Shown piece after piece: positions 11,616 through 23,056 of a DNA stretch of 64,000 nucleotides (its first letter is position 1; the number at the start of each line of letters is the position of its first letter). The notes beneath the pieces were generated by a model. That model was not told the DNA's origin. It searched no databases and worked only from the letters and a program-made list of their open reading frames with translations. The position numbers and the translations under genes were made by a program. This stretch comes from Condylostoma magnum (taxonomy: Eukaryota > Ciliophora > Heterotrichea > Heterotrichida > Condylostomatidae): assembly GCA_920105805.1 (NCBI GenBank), contig CAKKTI010000011.1:1-64000 (forward strand). Reading direction: 5' to 3'.

Positions 11616-14600
11616 ATGAATTTCCTGCGCTTAGTATTCTTAAGTTAAGTTTACAACTCAAAAGCCTAAGACCCCTTCGCATATCTCGATTTTGCGTCTT
11701 ATTGCCAATCCGTTCCATTTACAGTAGGGAGTATTATAGAAGGAAGCGTATAAGGTGCCACAGATTCTAATGATCCAACCTGTATTGACTAGGGACTGTT
11801 GTTTAATCCAGAGGATTATATTGAAGTTGTCCCCTCAGTGGATTTTACGGATAGCAGTGATGAAATGGCATTGTGTATCTGAATTTTTATAAAGTCTCCG
11901 GGAACAGTTATAGAGCACTATGATGCCACCTATTCTATATTTAAACTTGAGATAGATAGCAACAATTATCCAGTTTTGAGGTTTGGAATTGGCTCCTGCG
12001 GGTACATTTAGCTAGCATAGTAAGTAACTAATGACAAGTGATATCAAATCTGCCTCATGTTCGAGGATAAGGGAGATCATGTGAAGACTAAGCTGTCTTA
12101 TGGTGATGATTATAACAATAGTGAAATAGAGTTTGATAGTAGTTTAAAATGTCAATACCAATTTGGGACAAATGCTAAAACTAGAATTGGAAATGGATTT
12201 TATGGAATTATTAATAATTTATACTGGAATGATAAGAACGACTATAACAGTGTTTAAGATGATTCTTCGGAGGATTGCAAAATAAATGGTACAAGTGCTA
12301 ATAACTGTACTCATAGCTTATTGTTAGATGAATGTCCTTCAGATTTAGATTAAAATAACAATTGTTTAATTCCTTGCCACAATAATTGCCTAACTTGTAA
12401 TGATTATAGTCATTGTTTGACATGTGCAGATGTGAATGCATAAGCTAGCAATGGAGTATGTCACTGTAACGAAGGCTATTGGGACATAGATAATACAGAA
12501 TTAGTTAACTGCTAAATGTGTACACCAGACTGCAAGACTTGTAAATCAGTGAGTCTTTGTAGTGAATGCTAGCCAACTTACTTTTTAACCCCAACCGAAT
12601 AATGCACTCAAAACTGTGGCTAATAATTCTATCCAAATTCCTTAGTTACTCCTAATATTTGCACTCCCTGTGGAAATTTGTGTAATTCATGCTCAGATGG
12701 TGTAAGTTGTGATACATGTAAAGATCTAAACTCCTAAATTTAAAATGAATAGTGTGTATGTCGTCCAACCTTTGAAAGAGTAGGAGAAAATTGTATTTGC
12801 CCTTAAAATTCGTATTAAGTAGAGAATTATTGTACATGTGATGATGGGTATGGGGATAGTGATACCTCTCCTGATGTGTTGTAATGTGTAGAATGTCCTT
12901 CAAACTGTAAAGCCTGTTTTGATTCAAACAGTTGTGTAAAGTGCTACGATGGATTTTGAATACATTAGGATAATGGAGAATGTGTAGCTAGTTGCGATTT
13001 CTAGTATTATAAGGGAGATATTGCTTGTCTTCCTTGCGATAGTACCTGTGCTAAGTGTAATGGGCCAAATCCAGAATAATGCACTTCTTGCGGACTTAAT
13101 ACACTACCAATTAGTGGAGAATATTTCTGTACTTGTCTTCCTAATTTCGAAAGATCTGATGATGGATGAAATTGTAGATGCCCTGACAACGCGACACAGG
13201 ATGGCGACAATTGTTATTGTAACTAAGGCTATATAGATAGCAATAGTTTCGATACTGAAATGTTCTGCACAGAGTGTCCTTTGTATTGCTCTATATGCAG
13301 TAGTGAAAATTGGTGTATTTAATGTACTTTTGGGTACTTTGTTAATTAAGATGATGGATAATGTTATAAAATATGCTAAGATGGATTCTATTTTAACGGA
13401 TTAAATTGTTAGGCATGCCATAAATCTTGTTTAACATGTGAAGGTCCATATCAAGATGATTGCTCAAACTGCAAGGGATAAAACGTAGCGGAGCTTAATC
13501 AAGTTGGTGCTTGTAATTGCCTTTCATCTTTTGTAAAAGCTTAAAACGAGGTTGATTGCTAATGCTAGGAAAACAGTTATCTAAATAAAACTGAATGCAT
13601 ATGTAATCTAGGCTTCATGCTTTCAAATAATTAATGTATACCATGCATGGATAACTGTTTAATTTGCAATGAGGGTGAATGTTTAAAATGTGAAGACTCC
13701 TATTATCCCTATCAAAATAATACAAAATGCATAAAATACAGTCTATAAATATAAGAAGTAGTCACTAACTAGCTTACATTTACAATAAGTGAAGCTGTAA
13801 ATCTAAAAATTTTTGATATACAGCTTGTTGTAAATAACAAAATAGAGCAAATAGTAGATCTAACCAATCAAGATAACTCAACCTATACTATCCAAACCGA
13901 TCATCAACTATTGGGATAGATTAATGTTTTAGTTTAGAAGTATCAATGTTAAGATTAAACAGTAAAGGAAGAATAAGTATTAGAAGAGAAAATAGATGTA
14001 GGTTAAGTTGTAAAAGTAACTGCCGGAGTTGTAGTATCAATTGCTGCAATTGGAGGACTATCATCAGGAAACCCTGGGGCAATGTGAGCTCTAATGAATA
14101 CTATTCAAATCATAGCATTTATACCCTTGATGTAGATTGAAATTAATGATAGTCTTATTGAGTTCTTTTCTGCAATACTATAATACAATATAATTCCTTG
14201 TGTATTTTAGTATTTTATAGAATAAGAAGGAGATTCTTGAAATGAGTATAGCGAGAGAAACGGGTTTGAATCAAATCAGTTTTTACTAAACTGTGGAAAC
14301 TTACTTACTTCGTTTTTACTTGGAATAGCACTATTTCCAGTCTTCTTTTTATTATCAAAATTTGAGAAATGCAATGAAATTTCAGACTTTTTTAGGAATA
14401 TTGTAGAAAATTATAAGTGAAATTACTTTTTAAGATTCTGGATTTAAGGATATTTAGAGATAGGAATGTTTGGAATGCTTTAATATTAGTCATTGAATTT
14501 AGATGATACAGTTTAAGGAATCAATACAGTAGTAGGAATTGTATTTTTGGTAAGATTTACATAGGGATTAGTATTTGCGAGTCCTATTATATTTGTCTTT

Positions 14601-15732
14601 ATATTCAGATACTTAAGGTAAGTTTTGATTTAAAATACAGAGTTAGATTAATAGAATAATAACTGGGAAGCTTTGTACTATGAACTTGATACTACAGTAA
14701 ATAAGAACAACTTATTCTTTTATTATATTTTCATCCTAAGACGACTATTCTACATAGTTATTATGTTCTTCTTATTTGATTACACCTTTTTGTAAATTTA
14801 TCTGCATGCACTTCATTTTATGATAATATCGGTGATAATAATTAAGAAGAAACCGTTTAAAAAGACCTCTACCAATATAACGATGGGAATGTCAGAAATT
14901 ATGATTGGATTGGTATTTCTATCCTTACAATTTTATATGATTGACTAAGATGTTATGGAAAATGAGAATACTCAGTACTTAATTTACGCATTAATTTTTG
15001 CTATTATTTCGATTAATCTCTTACAGATACTTAAAGACTTAATAGACAGCTGTAAAGAAGTATATTTGGAAAGAAAAAGGAAAAATTAAGTTTAAAATTT
15101 ACAACCTGAATAATTAAAGTTATAAAAGAGTTAAAGGGAAATTGTTGAAGAGGACCATGAAATTACTAATAATATGAGTAATATTTAAAATTACAACTCT
15201 ATTGATAATCAAGATTCATCATTACAATCATATAGAACAGATGTAATAAATAAATTTCCGATTTATTAATTCGACTCTGGTTTAAGTCCTATTACATATA
15301 AATCAAGATTTAATTACATAGAAGAAAATAAAGAGGATTCAAGTCTTTCATAAATACCAAATGTTCAATTTAGAGCTAGAAGGGGTAATAGATCAATGAC
15401 TCAAAGATAGTTAGTTTAATATTTTAGCGATAATTAATTATGGAGTGCAAAAGCTACTTTGATTAAGATATTGTTGCATTAACAAATCACTAAATCTTAT
15501 GAAGAGTTACCATTTTAACTAATTATAATTAAGGTATTGGACCCGAATGTGATAGCTTTTCTACTAAATAAACATAGGTATTAAATTATGAGAAATAAAC
15601 CAGGCTAGTTCTACATTTTTAATCATAAACTTATAATACTCAGGAATAACACTCTTGTGTTTCAATTACTAACATTTTATAAGAACCAAGCCTCTATCAA
15701 AGATAATAATATAGTCATAAGAGATAAAATAA
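11616..15732 (+). CDS. large Cys-rich multi-pass membrane protein with LamG-like N-terminus
   Basis: About 1360 residues. MNFLRLVFLSQVYNSKAQ looks like a signal peptide. Next comes a concanavalin/LamG-like region (about residues 40-220; VPSVDFTDSSDEMALCIW, YQICLMFED), then about 500 residues of furin-like Cys repeats (CHNNCLTCNDYSHCLTC, CTPDCKTCKSVSLCSEC and so on, DNA 12360-13740), a short beta-rich stretch, then roughly eight to ten hydrophobic segments (DNA 14010-15040) and a hydrophilic cytosolic tail. This architecture is common among ciliate surface proteins of unknown function. TGA is Trp in YDGFWIHQ and DDGWNC, where the Cys repeats fix the frame. A 25-nt intron near the end appears to bring in the stops at 15714-15732; without it the frame would run into the convergent BAH-PHD gene. 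Confidence 0.8.
15659..15683 (+). other. candidate 25-nt intron with TACTAAC branch site
   Basis: GT...TACTAAC...AAG segment inside the 3' part of the Cys-rich membrane protein gene. Removing 25 nt shifts the frame so that TAG 15712, TAA 15718 and TAA 15730 become available, ending the gene before the convergent neighbour at 15749. The perfect consensus branch motif makes this the best intron in the window. Confidence 0.6.
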
Positions 15733-15748
15733 GCTATAAATTAATTTA

Positions 15749-16312
15749 CTACCTAAATCCACAATTTGGGCACGTGAAAACTTCTAACTCAGGATAACAT
15801 TCAAGATGAAATTACCCATCACAATTATCACAAATAATATATGTTTTATCTGGATTAAGAATACTCTTGCAAGTGCATACCTTATCTCATTTATTCAGCG
15901 ATGGAAACAAGCTATTACACCTATGTTCATACAAAGCTCTTGTATAGTACACATTATGCTCAACCTCTTCCATGCTGTGATATTATTCTATAGAAATTAC
16001 ATCAACTTTATCATAAATAGATTCAATTATTATATCTTGAAAGTGATCGGATTGAAATAACTCAGCTTCTCCAAAAAATTCAGGCCTAGATGGAAACACG
16101 TCCTCTGGTTTATAATATCACATTATATTCACTGCATCACTATAAATACGGATTATTTTTCCTATAGATTCTTCATCACTTCACTCTCGTATAAGTACAG
16201 AATCATTTATTTAAAACTCAATTCCATCATAGTCTATACTTTAATACTACTGCCGATTCTTATTTTATCTTTATTAATTCTAAACTACCATCCTAGGCCT
16301 TGTTTCTTTCAT
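15749..16312 (-). CDS. BAH-PHD chromatin reader
   Basis: 187 residues. BAH domain at about 36-130: INDSVLIREWSDEESIGKI, VNIMWYYKPEDVF, FFGEAELFQSDHFQDIIIES, YDKVDVISIEQY. A PHD finger closes the protein: CTCKSILNPDKTYIICDNCD with GQFHLECY and FTCPNCGFR, then TAG 15749. The order BAH then PHD in a very short protein resembles plant EBS/SHL, which read H3K27me3 and H3K4me3; the likely role is binding methylated histone tails in the nucleus. TGA codes Trp in REWSDEE and MWYYKPED, a conserved aromatic position. The start is 34 bp downstream of the metaxin-like stop on the same strand. Confidence 0.88.
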
Positions 16313-16346
16313 AATAAATTGTCGTTAGCGAATTAAAATTTTTTAG

Positions 16347-17306
16347 TCATTTAAGTAATAAAAAGCTAAAGAGTACTATTGAAATCCCTGTAACGTAGGC
16401 TCTTCTACGGTCGACTTGTCCTTGAGGCTATTTTAAGTACCTAGTTTTTCCGTCCCCACTGTCAATACACAAATGCTATATTTCTTCTATTATTCTTGTA
16501 TTTAAGTAAAGTTTGGGAGGATAGCCAACATCTTCCGGATTGGGAGGCAAAACAAAGTAAAAGTTAAGTTTAGTCGAATCTTGTATTAAACTCTCTTTCA
16601 CATCTACTCCTAGTAATTTCAGCATTCTTTGCATAAAATCAACTAGATTTTGGTATTGGTTTAAAGACTGCTCGACTACTGAATGGTTTTGTAAGTAGAT
16701 CATCTCTTCCATTAAGTACGAAAATACCACGATATCAGTGCTTCTTGGATGAGTTGGTTTATCTGATTTTGAGAAGAAGAATAAATCTTATCCTAGTTCT
16801 TCACTTAACAACCTATGAAATTAGTCGGATATTCTAAAGGCATCTTTATCTGATCGAATATTATGCTGTTTTCCTAGATACTAACCAACTGATGCCCTCT
16901 CGTAGTAGTACCAGATATACTAGAACGGAGTTTTAAGCTTTTCTATAGCCCAGTGGTCATTTCCCTTCATAAATTACTTATCAGTGTTTTTATCAAACCA
17001 GGATAAGTACATAGTAGCGGGGTGTAACATACTAAGGCAAGATTCCTCTATAAGCTCTGCTCTTTGTCTTTCCTCAAGTCTTAAGTCGATGTTTAGGTCT
17101 AGAATTTGTTTTAGGAAGGGAAGAATGTGCTCTTTTGGAACTACTTTATGATTAATTCTAAGATTTGGTATCCATCCAGCTCCGTTATGCTGAAAATCGT
17201 AAGTATGCTCTATCACATTGTCTAGTCTTGTTAAAGCAGACCAGGCCTTGAAAAGCATGATCACTGGGTCGTAGTGGATGCTATGGCTGTAAAATTCGAT
17301 ATCCAT
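16347..17306 (-). CDS. metaxin/Tom37-like outer mitochondrial membrane protein
   Basis: 319 residues, ending at TGA 16347 after a C-terminal membrane anchor (TGISIVLFSFLLLK). The N-terminus matches the metaxin GST-like fold: VIMLFKAWSALTRLDNVIEH, NGAGWIPNLRINHKVVPKEH, ILPFLKQILDLNIDLRL, and a C-terminal GST-like helical part (ATMYLSWFDKNTDKFMKG, FFFSKSDKPTHPRSTDIVVF, which resembles the metaxin F-G-x-x-P-x-xxD block). Metaxins serve the SAM complex that inserts beta-barrel proteins. Assignment rests on weak but ordered similarity, so a generic GST-like protein is the alternative. Start spacing to the divergent coiled-coil gene is 97 bp. Confidence 0.65.
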
Positions 17307-17403
17307 ACTAAATAATGTAAGAAAATGATTATTATAAAGGAGTATTAGGAGTTTGTGGAGTAGTTATAAAGAAAGGTTAATCAGTATAGTAATTTTATTA
17401 TAA

Positions 17404-18306
17404 ATGTCTTAATTCTCGTAAATATCTGATACATTTGATAGCAACTTTTTTACGAATGCTTCGTCACCGAGAAATGCATGGTTATTTTCTGATTTTAGCT
17501 CACCGAGGAATGCTAGAAACTCAATTCATACTTATAATTAATCAACTAATTAACTGAAAACTGAGATTAGTGATTTGAGACAACAGATAGATAGTTTAAA
17601 CACTCCTCATAATATTTCAAGATTAACTAAGTCTTATGAATCGAAAGATAGCTAGCCTTTAGTTGAAAGGGGAAAATAAAATATATACTAAAGAATTAGC
17701 GAGCTGTAATCCATGTTAAATCAAGAAAGGACCTAGGAAATTAATCTACGTAATTAGATAGCTTACAAACAGTAATAATACTACTAAGAAATACAGTCCT
17801 TATAAGCCAAAATCAGATATCTGTAATAAGAATTCCAATCGGCTTAATAAAGCAATACAGTGAAACACAGAGCAGAGATATAAAGACTAAAATAAGAAAA
17901 AGATAAACTGTAAGCTAAGAATAATGAGGAATTACAACAAAATCGTAATAAGCACAGTATAAAAATGTAAAATTTAGAAAATAATCTAAAGTAAGAAGAA
18001 GAAACAGTGATAAGATTATAAAATGAAGCAAACGCACTTAGAACTTAGCTAAACTAATAAAAGATATAAGGTGAGAAAGATATTTAAGCACTGCATAGTA
18101 ACTTAGAATAACTTTAAAAGACTTAATAACTTTAATAATAAGATATTAAGCAACTTATATAACAAAGAGACGAAGCTCTAGAAGAAAGTTAATCCCTTTA
18201 ATAGAAAGTAGATTAATTACACTAAAAAATTGAAGGTAAACAGAAATAGAATAATACAATAAAGCAAGAGATAACAGCTTTAGAAAGGAAAGTAACTAGA
18301 ACATAA
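17404..18306 (+). CDS. Gln-rich coiled-coil protein
   Basis: About 300 residues from ATG 17404; the end is TAA 18304-18306 or TAA 18325-18327. After a 60-residue Ser/Asn-rich head (NAWLFSDFSSPRNARNS), the rest is an almost continuous heptad coiled coil full of Gln, Glu, Lys and Asn. Most Gln are TAA or TAG, so in the standard code this gene is riddled with stops. No family recognised; similar proteins in ciliates are often cytoskeletal or basal-body components, which is only a guess here. Convergent with the RBR ligase gene, gap about 140 bp. Confidence 0.75.
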
Positions 18307-18448
18307 ACATTTAACATTTCATAAACAATATTATTTCATAATTTCTTATCAACAATGAACTTAATTTTATCCTCAATATAAGGAAAACCATAACTAGTAT
18401 TATAAGAAAAAACACAAAAGTATTGCAAAGTTATTTTATTAGTTTTAA

Positions 18449-19429
18449 TCACTGCATATGCTTGCATGTGGGATATATTTTACTGCATATAAAACAAAAC
18501 TCGTACTCGCATCTGCATGTCATGTGATCGCATCCTTCAGATTTCTCAATATAAAACCCACAACTTGGACACTTCCTTCCTTTCTACTTCATAACATAAA
18601 CCATAGCAATGGCATCCTCTCCATGCGTCTCATACAAACGCGACCATTCACTACAGCCCATGTTACCATGCGGCATACCTTAACAGTAAATACAATAAGA
18701 TTGTTAACATGACTGGCAATTATACTCTTAAGTACCATCAGACACACAGTAAACCTCCTCGCAATCCTCAGTGAAGCAAAGACCCTGGATAACAGGATGT
18801 TATATATCAAATTAGCCAAAAATAGCAATTTCATTTAACTCATACTACTCAGGAGTTAAATAATTTTCCAATTCCATACTGTCAATCTACAAATTACATA
18901 AATGGTTAGGACAGGCTAAAGGTAGTTCCTCCTTATTCACCTTATAACTAAAGTACTGCTTCAAACAATCAGTATGGTATAAATCTCCGCAAGTTAATCT
19001 AAAGTTTTGTTCATTGTTTAAGTCACCTTCATAACAAATCTTACAAAACTCGTCTTAATCATCATCTTAGCTTACTTCAGTTGAAGCGTTGTTTACAGGG
19101 ACAGTTGATCGAATTTTCCCTAGCTGAGGCAGCTCCTCAAAGCTGTTTTCTCTACTTAAACACAGTTTAAATAGGTTGTTGAGCTTAGTTTATACTGTAG
19201 AAACATTGCCCTGGTATAATTAGAACAAAAGTTTTGTTTTCTGAGATTAACCGATATCACCCTATTCGTTAGCTTCAATTATATCATCTATTAATTTTAT
19301 TGTTGGGGCTATTTGATAGCCCATACTGAAGGCACTGCCTGCTATGAAGAATTTTGATGCTTCATCTGTGAATTAGTTGCTTAAATTCGTGTATACATCT
19401 ACGAATTATTGTAAGGTTGTATTGCTCAT
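18449..19429 (-). CDS. RBR-type E3 ubiquitin ligase (RING1-IBR-RING2)
   Basis: 326 residues. RING1 begins at CKICYEGDL, with LTCGDLYHTDCLKQYF and LACPNHLC; an IBR region follows (GLCFTEDCEEVYCV, YNCQSCQQSYCIYC, MPHGNMGCSEW); RING2-like KCPSCGFYIEKSEGCDHMTC then CEYEFCFICSKIYPTCKH lies at the very end before TGA 18449. RBR ligases form a thioester on a RING2 Cys and transfer ubiquitin. The last domain fits IBR/RING2 zinc spacing, but the order of ligands suggests the catalytic Cys should be checked. N-terminal 150 residues are helical and unassigned. It is followed upstream at 21 bp by a small same-strand ORF. Confidence 0.88.
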
Positions 19430-19450
19430 TTTATAATTATTAGGATTTAG

Positions 19451-19681
19451 TCATTTTTTAATGGATTTTAAAACGTTTTGTAGACTGTTTCTGATATTAA
19501 CCGATATAATTGGCAAATCTGTAAAAGGTAGTTTGAAATAATAGAAAAGTTTATTTAAGGAAAGTAAGTTTTGTATGTTATATGCAGCCAATTTATGAAA
19601 TTTTGAGAGATAGCTATTAAAAGGCTTCTTTCTATAGTTAAATATATACCAGATGGCTAAATTATTAGAAAAGCTAGACAA
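19451..19681 (-). CDS. small basic protein, unknown
   Basis: 76 residues from ATG 19681 to TGA 19451, without any TAA/TAG codon. The spacing fits local compaction: 21 bp to the RBR start on the same strand and 55 bp to the divergent coiled-coil gene. The sequence is basic and amphipathic (YRKKPFNSYLSKFHKLAAYN, FKLPFTDLPIISVNIRNS) and could be a small mitochondrial subunit, but I do not recognise it. A chance open frame in AT-rich DNA is possible. Confidence 0.45.
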   Translation of the reverse strand: MSSFSNNLAIWYIFNYRKKPFNSYLSKFHKLAAYNIQNLLSLNKLFYYFKLPFTDLPIISVNIRNSLQNVLKSIKK

Positions 19682-19736
19682 TTATTCTCATACATAAAGT
19701 TTTCATTTTCATTAGATTCGCTGAAAATTTTGAAAA

Positions 19737-20705
19737 ATGACAGAAGACAAGGAAACAGTGTAAAAAATTTTGTATGATTTATTTAAATATACATTTATAA
19801 CAAATTGTTAAATAGACGACGACTCAGTTACAAAAGATGAGCTATTCACAATCAGTTAACTTAATACCTACGAATTACTTGAAAACCTAAAAGATATTTT
19901 AGTTGATTTACTTAATTACAAACGGGATTCTAAATCATCTGATAAGTCTGAAGTTATTAGTAGATGTGCTTAATTTGAGCAAATGATTCAAAAACTAGAA
20001 GGAGAAGTGAGATAGCATATAAGCATATAGCATTAACTTAGTCTGCATTTAGAAAACTAAAAGCACAAGATTAATAGACTTAAGTAAGCTAATTCTTCAC
20101 AGTAAAAATAACTAGAAGAGTACAAAAATTAAGTTTAGTTGTTAAAAGAGTCAAATAAATCTACTTTAACTATTGCATAGAAACAAGAAACTAATTAATA
20201 GACTAAGAAAGATTCAAGAAAAGTTTAAAAGCCGGAGCTAGTTGGGTAATAACCTTAATAACAAATAGTAAAAGCTATTAAGCCTGACATAAGACAACGT
20301 AACAATTAAGACGTGCTGTAGGAGAATAAAAGAAATCAAGTTACTCGTAATTACACTTAACTTTGTAATTAATTATAAAACCGTCCAGTTAGGCATGCCA
20401 GAGCTAATTCAGTAATGAAAAAGTAGCACAATAGAAATTCTTCTAAAATCATATAATCAGAGTAAACCATTACTAAAATCCCCAGAAACGTTAAAAGATA
20501 GTCAAGATCTCCCAATTAAACACCAAGCAAGAGAAATAAATCAAACTCATACGATTTCGATATTGTGAAAAATTCTTATGCATAACTAAGGAAAAACAAC
20601 TCTGGAAGTCTTCATAGACGATAAAGTTCATAGCCAAGACGAAGAATCAGAAATCTTTCAAACGGGTATTTGAAGTCTGATTTAACAAGAAAGAATCGTA
20701 AATAG
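19737..20705 (+). CDS. coiled-coil protein with conserved-looking N-terminal domain
   Basis: 322 residues ending at TAG 20703-20705. Residues 1-110 look like a folded helical domain (VQKILYDLFKYTFITNCQID, LNTYELLENLKDILVDLLNY, CAQFEQMIQKLEGEVRQHI), followed by a coiled coil and a basic, Ser/Arg-rich tail (RKNNSGSLHRRQSSQPRRRI). The layout recalls centrosomal or basal-body coiled-coil proteins, but no family is assigned. Gln codons are mainly TAA/TAG. The H-protein gene follows on the same strand after about 145 bp. Confidence 0.75.
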
Positions 20706-20851
20706 TGTTTCAATACTTTTAATTTTCTCCAATAAGTTTAGAATATGCTCAATTCCAATACATATCATCTTTTTAACTGTCAACTCCCTACCAAAATACC
20801 CCTAAACCTTTCCCTTAAATTTATACAACAAAGGCCATTATAATAATAAAA

Positions 20852-21271
20852 ATGCTTTTTACCCGTGTCCGCTCCATTCCCAGACTTTTTAGATCATTTA
20901 CTACCTACTTTAGCAAAGATCACGAATGGATTAAAGTAGAAGGGGATAAGGGAAGGATTGGAATTACAGCTCACGCAGCAGAATCGCTGGGTGACATAGT
21001 CTTCGTCGAACTTCCTCAACAAGGAACCACTTTTAGCGTTAATGATTCAATTTCTTCTATAGAATCTGTTAAAACTGTAGCTGAGCTATATTCCCCTGTA
21101 AGTGGGGAGGTTTTAGAAGCAAACGCGGAGTTAGAAGGAAAGCCAGAATTAGTCAACGAATCACCTGAGAATGAAGGATGGATTGTAGAGGTGAAGCTTA
21201 ATGATACAAATGAGCTAAAAGAGTTAATGGATAAGGATGGTTATTTGAAGTTTGTCGATGAGGGTAATTAG
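20852..21271 (+). CDS. gcvH: glycine cleavage system H protein, mitochondrial
   Basis: 139 residues, normal length for H protein with a presequence. MLFTRVRSIPRLFRSF is a basic, Ser-rich mitochondrial targeting peptide; the mature part begins YFSKDHEWIKVEGDKGRIGI. The lipoyl attachment site is Lys74 in SSIESVKTVAELYSPVSGEV, and the C-terminus ELKELMDKDGYLKFVDEGN fits the family end, so TAG 21269-21271 terminates. H protein shuttles the aminomethyl group between the P, T and L proteins in mitochondrial glycine breakdown. There are no TAA/TAG Gln codons in this gene; its Gln are CAA, perhaps reflecting high expression. Confidence 0.96.
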   Translation: MLFTRVRSIPRLFRSFTTYFSKDHEWIKVEGDKGRIGITAHAAESLGDIVFVELPQQGTTFSVNDSISSIESVKTVAELYSPVSGEVLEANAELEGKPELVNESPENEGWIVEVKLNDTNELKELMDKDGYLKFVDEGN

Positions 21272-21351
21272 CATGGTTAATCTAGTATTTCGTATATTTG
21301 TGTATTTAGATCACTGTATATTTGAAGTAGTTTTATTCTAAGCTATTTTAT

Positions 21352-22870
21352 CTAAGATTTTAAGTAGTTTTTTAAGCTATCAACCCAGTGATAGAAGTGA
21401 TTGAGACTTGAGGTAAGGAAGAACTTGGGGACTTATAGGTTGAAGTCTGTTTGGTTTAAGAATGTGATTAAAACCCTTTCATGCTTTTATTTAATTTGTG
21501 TAATGTGAATATAAGTTTCCCCTAGTTGTGAATCATCATCAATTTAATCTGAATTGGTATAGGCTACTTATATATACTAGTTTTCCTTTTCAAAGATTTA
21601 AACCGTCTCATGAACAGTTTTATTGATGTTATTCAATAGCTTTAATTACATCTCACTTTCAAATAATAGCTCTCCTTTACTTTGTAGCTTATAAACAGCT
21701 AGAAAAGGGTCCCATGATAATCTAGTATCTGCATCATATAAAGCCTATTTAACCTAATCCACTTAAGTGTCATAAATAAAGCATTTGACGTAAAACATGG
21801 GTAAATCAGCACAAAATTCAGAATTCTGCTTAAATCTTACATAAGAAATTTTAATCTTCATTTATTAATCATTAGAAACATACTTTTCATCTCATTTCTA
21901 CATTCTGCATACTTTCTGAAAATATTGGTATAAAATAGCCGATTTTATATCACTGAACCTCTTCTTATAACTCCTTATACTTCTATTCTCAGGTGTTTTT
22001 TATTTTTTATACTATTTAGGCTTATTAATCTCCTATTACATATACTCTCTTTACTAGCAACACCCCATTTTATAAATCTTAAAATTAAGCTAACTATCCC
22101 CTAGTCTTTTGAGACATCCTATCTTCTGCAATTCCAATAATTAGATCTTTTAATTCAGTAAGAATGTCCTTAGTGGTAAAAATGCTTTGTTTTTAGGCCT
22201 CTTCAGCTATATAATAAACACTCCTCATACCATCAGGCTTTTAAAGTTCTTTCAATACATAGTGAATTTCATTAACAGCTCTATATATAATCTTTAAAAA
22301 TTTCTCCAACTCAATGCACTTTTACTGAATAACCTCCTAGTTAAACAGAGCTTTTTACTCATGCTCATAAAACTCTTTAATAGGCATTCCAGTATGATAC
22401 GCAGTTTTAAGCATTTCATCTGGTATAATCTATGATCTATCTAAACTATATAAAAGCTTTTTATGAACCTTCCCTAGCTGACTCGTTGCTTTAATAGTCT
22501 CCTATAAAAGTTCAATTCAATCGTAATAATGCTAAACCATCTACTCTCCTCCAAGCTATGATACAATATCCTCATCGAAGTAAAATCCTGGTAACTCGTT
22601 GTTGAAGTGAAGCCTTATATCGTGTTAGTCGTATGCAGCGCAAAGGGAACTAAGGTAGCCTATTATTATATACCCTATTGATATTTCTTTAATTTAATCC
22701 TATATTTCAAGAGAGTAGTAAAATTATGTATATTTTCCATATACAGACTCACTTATTTCTATGAATTAATCAAATACTTTTCTAGTATCTTAGTAGAAGT
22801 CATTTGCTTATCCGAAGTTTACTGGACAAATCTCAAAATTATCTGGAGTGACTGAATACGTGCAGCCCAT
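21352..22870 (-). CDS. N-myristoylation-type START-like domain protein
   Basis: About 496 residues after removing a 28-nt intron. MGCTYSVTPDNF gives Gly2/Cys3, a dual acylation signal. The N-terminal 320 residues are helical and unassigned. The C-terminal 160 residues resemble a START lipid-binding domain: FYVKCFIYDTQ, ALYDADTRLSWDPFLAVYKL, HETVQIFEKENQYIQVAYTN, and a final helix HFYHWVDSLKNYLKS before TAG 21352. That suggests a membrane-tethered lipid sensor or carrier; the START call is by pattern only. A second in-frame TAG lies 9 nt further. Convergent with the H-protein gene, gap 80 bp. Confidence 0.65.
21856..21883 (-). other. candidate 28-nt intron
   Basis: GTATGT donor, CTAAT branch-like motif and GAAG acceptor on the minus strand. 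Its removal joins the MGC N-terminal frame (MQNVEMRWK) to the START-like frame (IKISYVRFKQNSEF). Without it these would be two genes with no room for a spacer. Confidence 0.55.
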
Positions 22871-23056
22871 TTTTAAAAATATTTTGATAATTGGTTAAGG
22901 TAAATTTATATAGCCTTTTACTGTGTTTGTGATTCTAAGTCACTTTATCAGGTTATATATGAAATACTAGTACTTCTAATAGCAAAACATAATCTATAAA
23001 AATTACATACAACAAAATCTCTAATCAAATAACGAATATCATCTATTTTTAATAAA

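Noticed and set aside
12652-13236. Overlapping frames within the Cys-rich repeat gene
   Set aside because: The regular Cys spacing fixes one frame; the others are shadows.
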